23,460 bases of DNA from Legionellales bacterium (GTDB lineage: Bacteria; Pseudomonadota; Gammaproteobacteria; Eutrophobiales; Eutrophobiaceae), in NCBI GenBank assembly GCA_002721165.1, contig PBJS01000003.1:132622-156081 (forward strand), written 5' to 3'. This document shows positions 23,222 to 23,460 of the stretch, in pieces (within the stretch, counting starts at the first letter, position 1; every line of letters starts with the position of its first letter). Position numbers and translations under genes: made by a program. The notes beneath the pieces are model-generated. The model saw only the letters and a list, made by a program, of their open reading frames with translations. It was not told the origin of the DNA and made no database searches.

Positions 23222-23423
23222 GAAGTTTAAGGTCGGTCTCCGGGCTCATGAGTGTGCTTCTCACTAACCATTCGCCTTCCCATATCATTTAAACTACATG
23301 ACACAGTGACATCTTGAATGGTCTTTAACTCATCTACCGTTGCGGGGGCAGCGTCAGAATTTGACTGACTTCCCATTTAACATAACTGTAATATTTTAAA
23401 AACAGTTGGTACCTAAGACTTTC
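23222..23423 (-). ncRNA. Cobalamin (B12) riboswitch aptamer upstream of btuB
   Basis: Reading the minus strand from 23423, the conserved cobalamin-aptamer blocks appear in order. They are the 5' P1 strand ending AGGTACC, AAATGGGAAG, the GACGCTGCCCCCGCAACGG core (23338-23356), GTCACTGTGTCA, TATGGGAAGGCG, and the B12-box GAGCCCGGAGACCGACC (23231-23247). The 3' strand ACCTTAAACTTC (23222-23233) then pairs with GAAAGTCTTAGGT at the 5' end to close P1. The leader continues 130 nt to the btuB start. An eight-T run on the plus strand (A on the RNA) after P1 rules out a simple intrinsic terminator there. Control by masking the ribosome-binding site is therefore more likely than termination. It should repress btuB, the DUF6580 gene and the adenosyltransferase when B12 is plentiful. 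Confidence 0.92.
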
Positions 23424-23431
23424 AATTATCT

Positions 23432-23460
23432 ATAATAGTGTTTATCCTATCATTATTCAA
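23432..23460 (-). promoter_or_regulatory. Candidate sigma-70 promoter of the B12 uptake operon
   Basis: On the minus strand TTGAAT (23455-23460), a 17-nt spacer and TATTAT (23432-23437) would start transcription near 23425. That is almost exactly at the 5' edge of the riboswitch P1 stem (23423), which supports both calls. The -35 hexamer touches the window edge, so any upstream element is unseen. Confidence 0.6.

Overview
The window is a gene-dense, AT-rich stretch of a gammaproteobacterial chromosome. The order nadB | rpoE-rseA-rseB-degP-lepA-lepB-DUF4845-rnc-era-recO-pdxJ matches the algU-mucABCD-lepAB-rnc-era-recO-pdxJ neighbourhood of Pseudomonas, with mucC/rseC missing. A smc-zipA-ligA cluster, also a gammaproteobacterial arrangement, follows. 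Short intergenic gaps, ATGA-type overlaps, weak ribosome-binding sites and the absence of mobile elements suggest a compact genome, possibly free-living aquatic. I cannot name the genus.

Layout: (1) 1-9679, minus strand: a long run starting with the sigma-E envelope-stress module (rpoE, anti-sigma rseA, regulator rseB, periplasmic protease degP/mucD). It continues with lepA (ribosomal back-translocase), lepB (signal peptidase I), a DUF4845 membrane protein, rnc (RNase III), era (16S rRNA maturation GTPase), recO (recombination mediator) and pdxJ (vitamin B6), which is cut by the window edge. (2) 9745-12353, plus strand: nadB (NAD synthesis) and a diguanylate cyclase gene. (3) 12362-18237, minus strand: ligA, zipA and smc, covering replication, division and chromosome organisation. 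(4) 18394-19825, plus strand: queF (queuosine) and a dksA-like gene with a long lysine-rich repeat tail. (5) 19852-23460, minus strand: a vitamin B12 uptake unit made of a sigma-70-like promoter, a cobalamin riboswitch, a btuB-like TonB-dependent receptor, a DUF6580 membrane protein and a PduO-type cobalamin adenosyltransferase.

The points most worth a second look are these. The B12 cassette has a small integral membrane protein where an inner-membrane transporter would be expected. rnc has no ATG, GTG or TTG ahead of its catalytic motif and appears to start at AUA overlapping the upstream stop codon; it also has Asn at a metal-ligand position. SMC is about 170 residues short, split evenly between its two coiled-coil arms. 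DksA carries 19 KKKVA/KKKAS pentads and a two-cysteine finger. Several annotated starts should be moved: rseB to TTG 8504, rpoE to ATG 9679, smc to ATG 18237 and btuB to ATG 23091.
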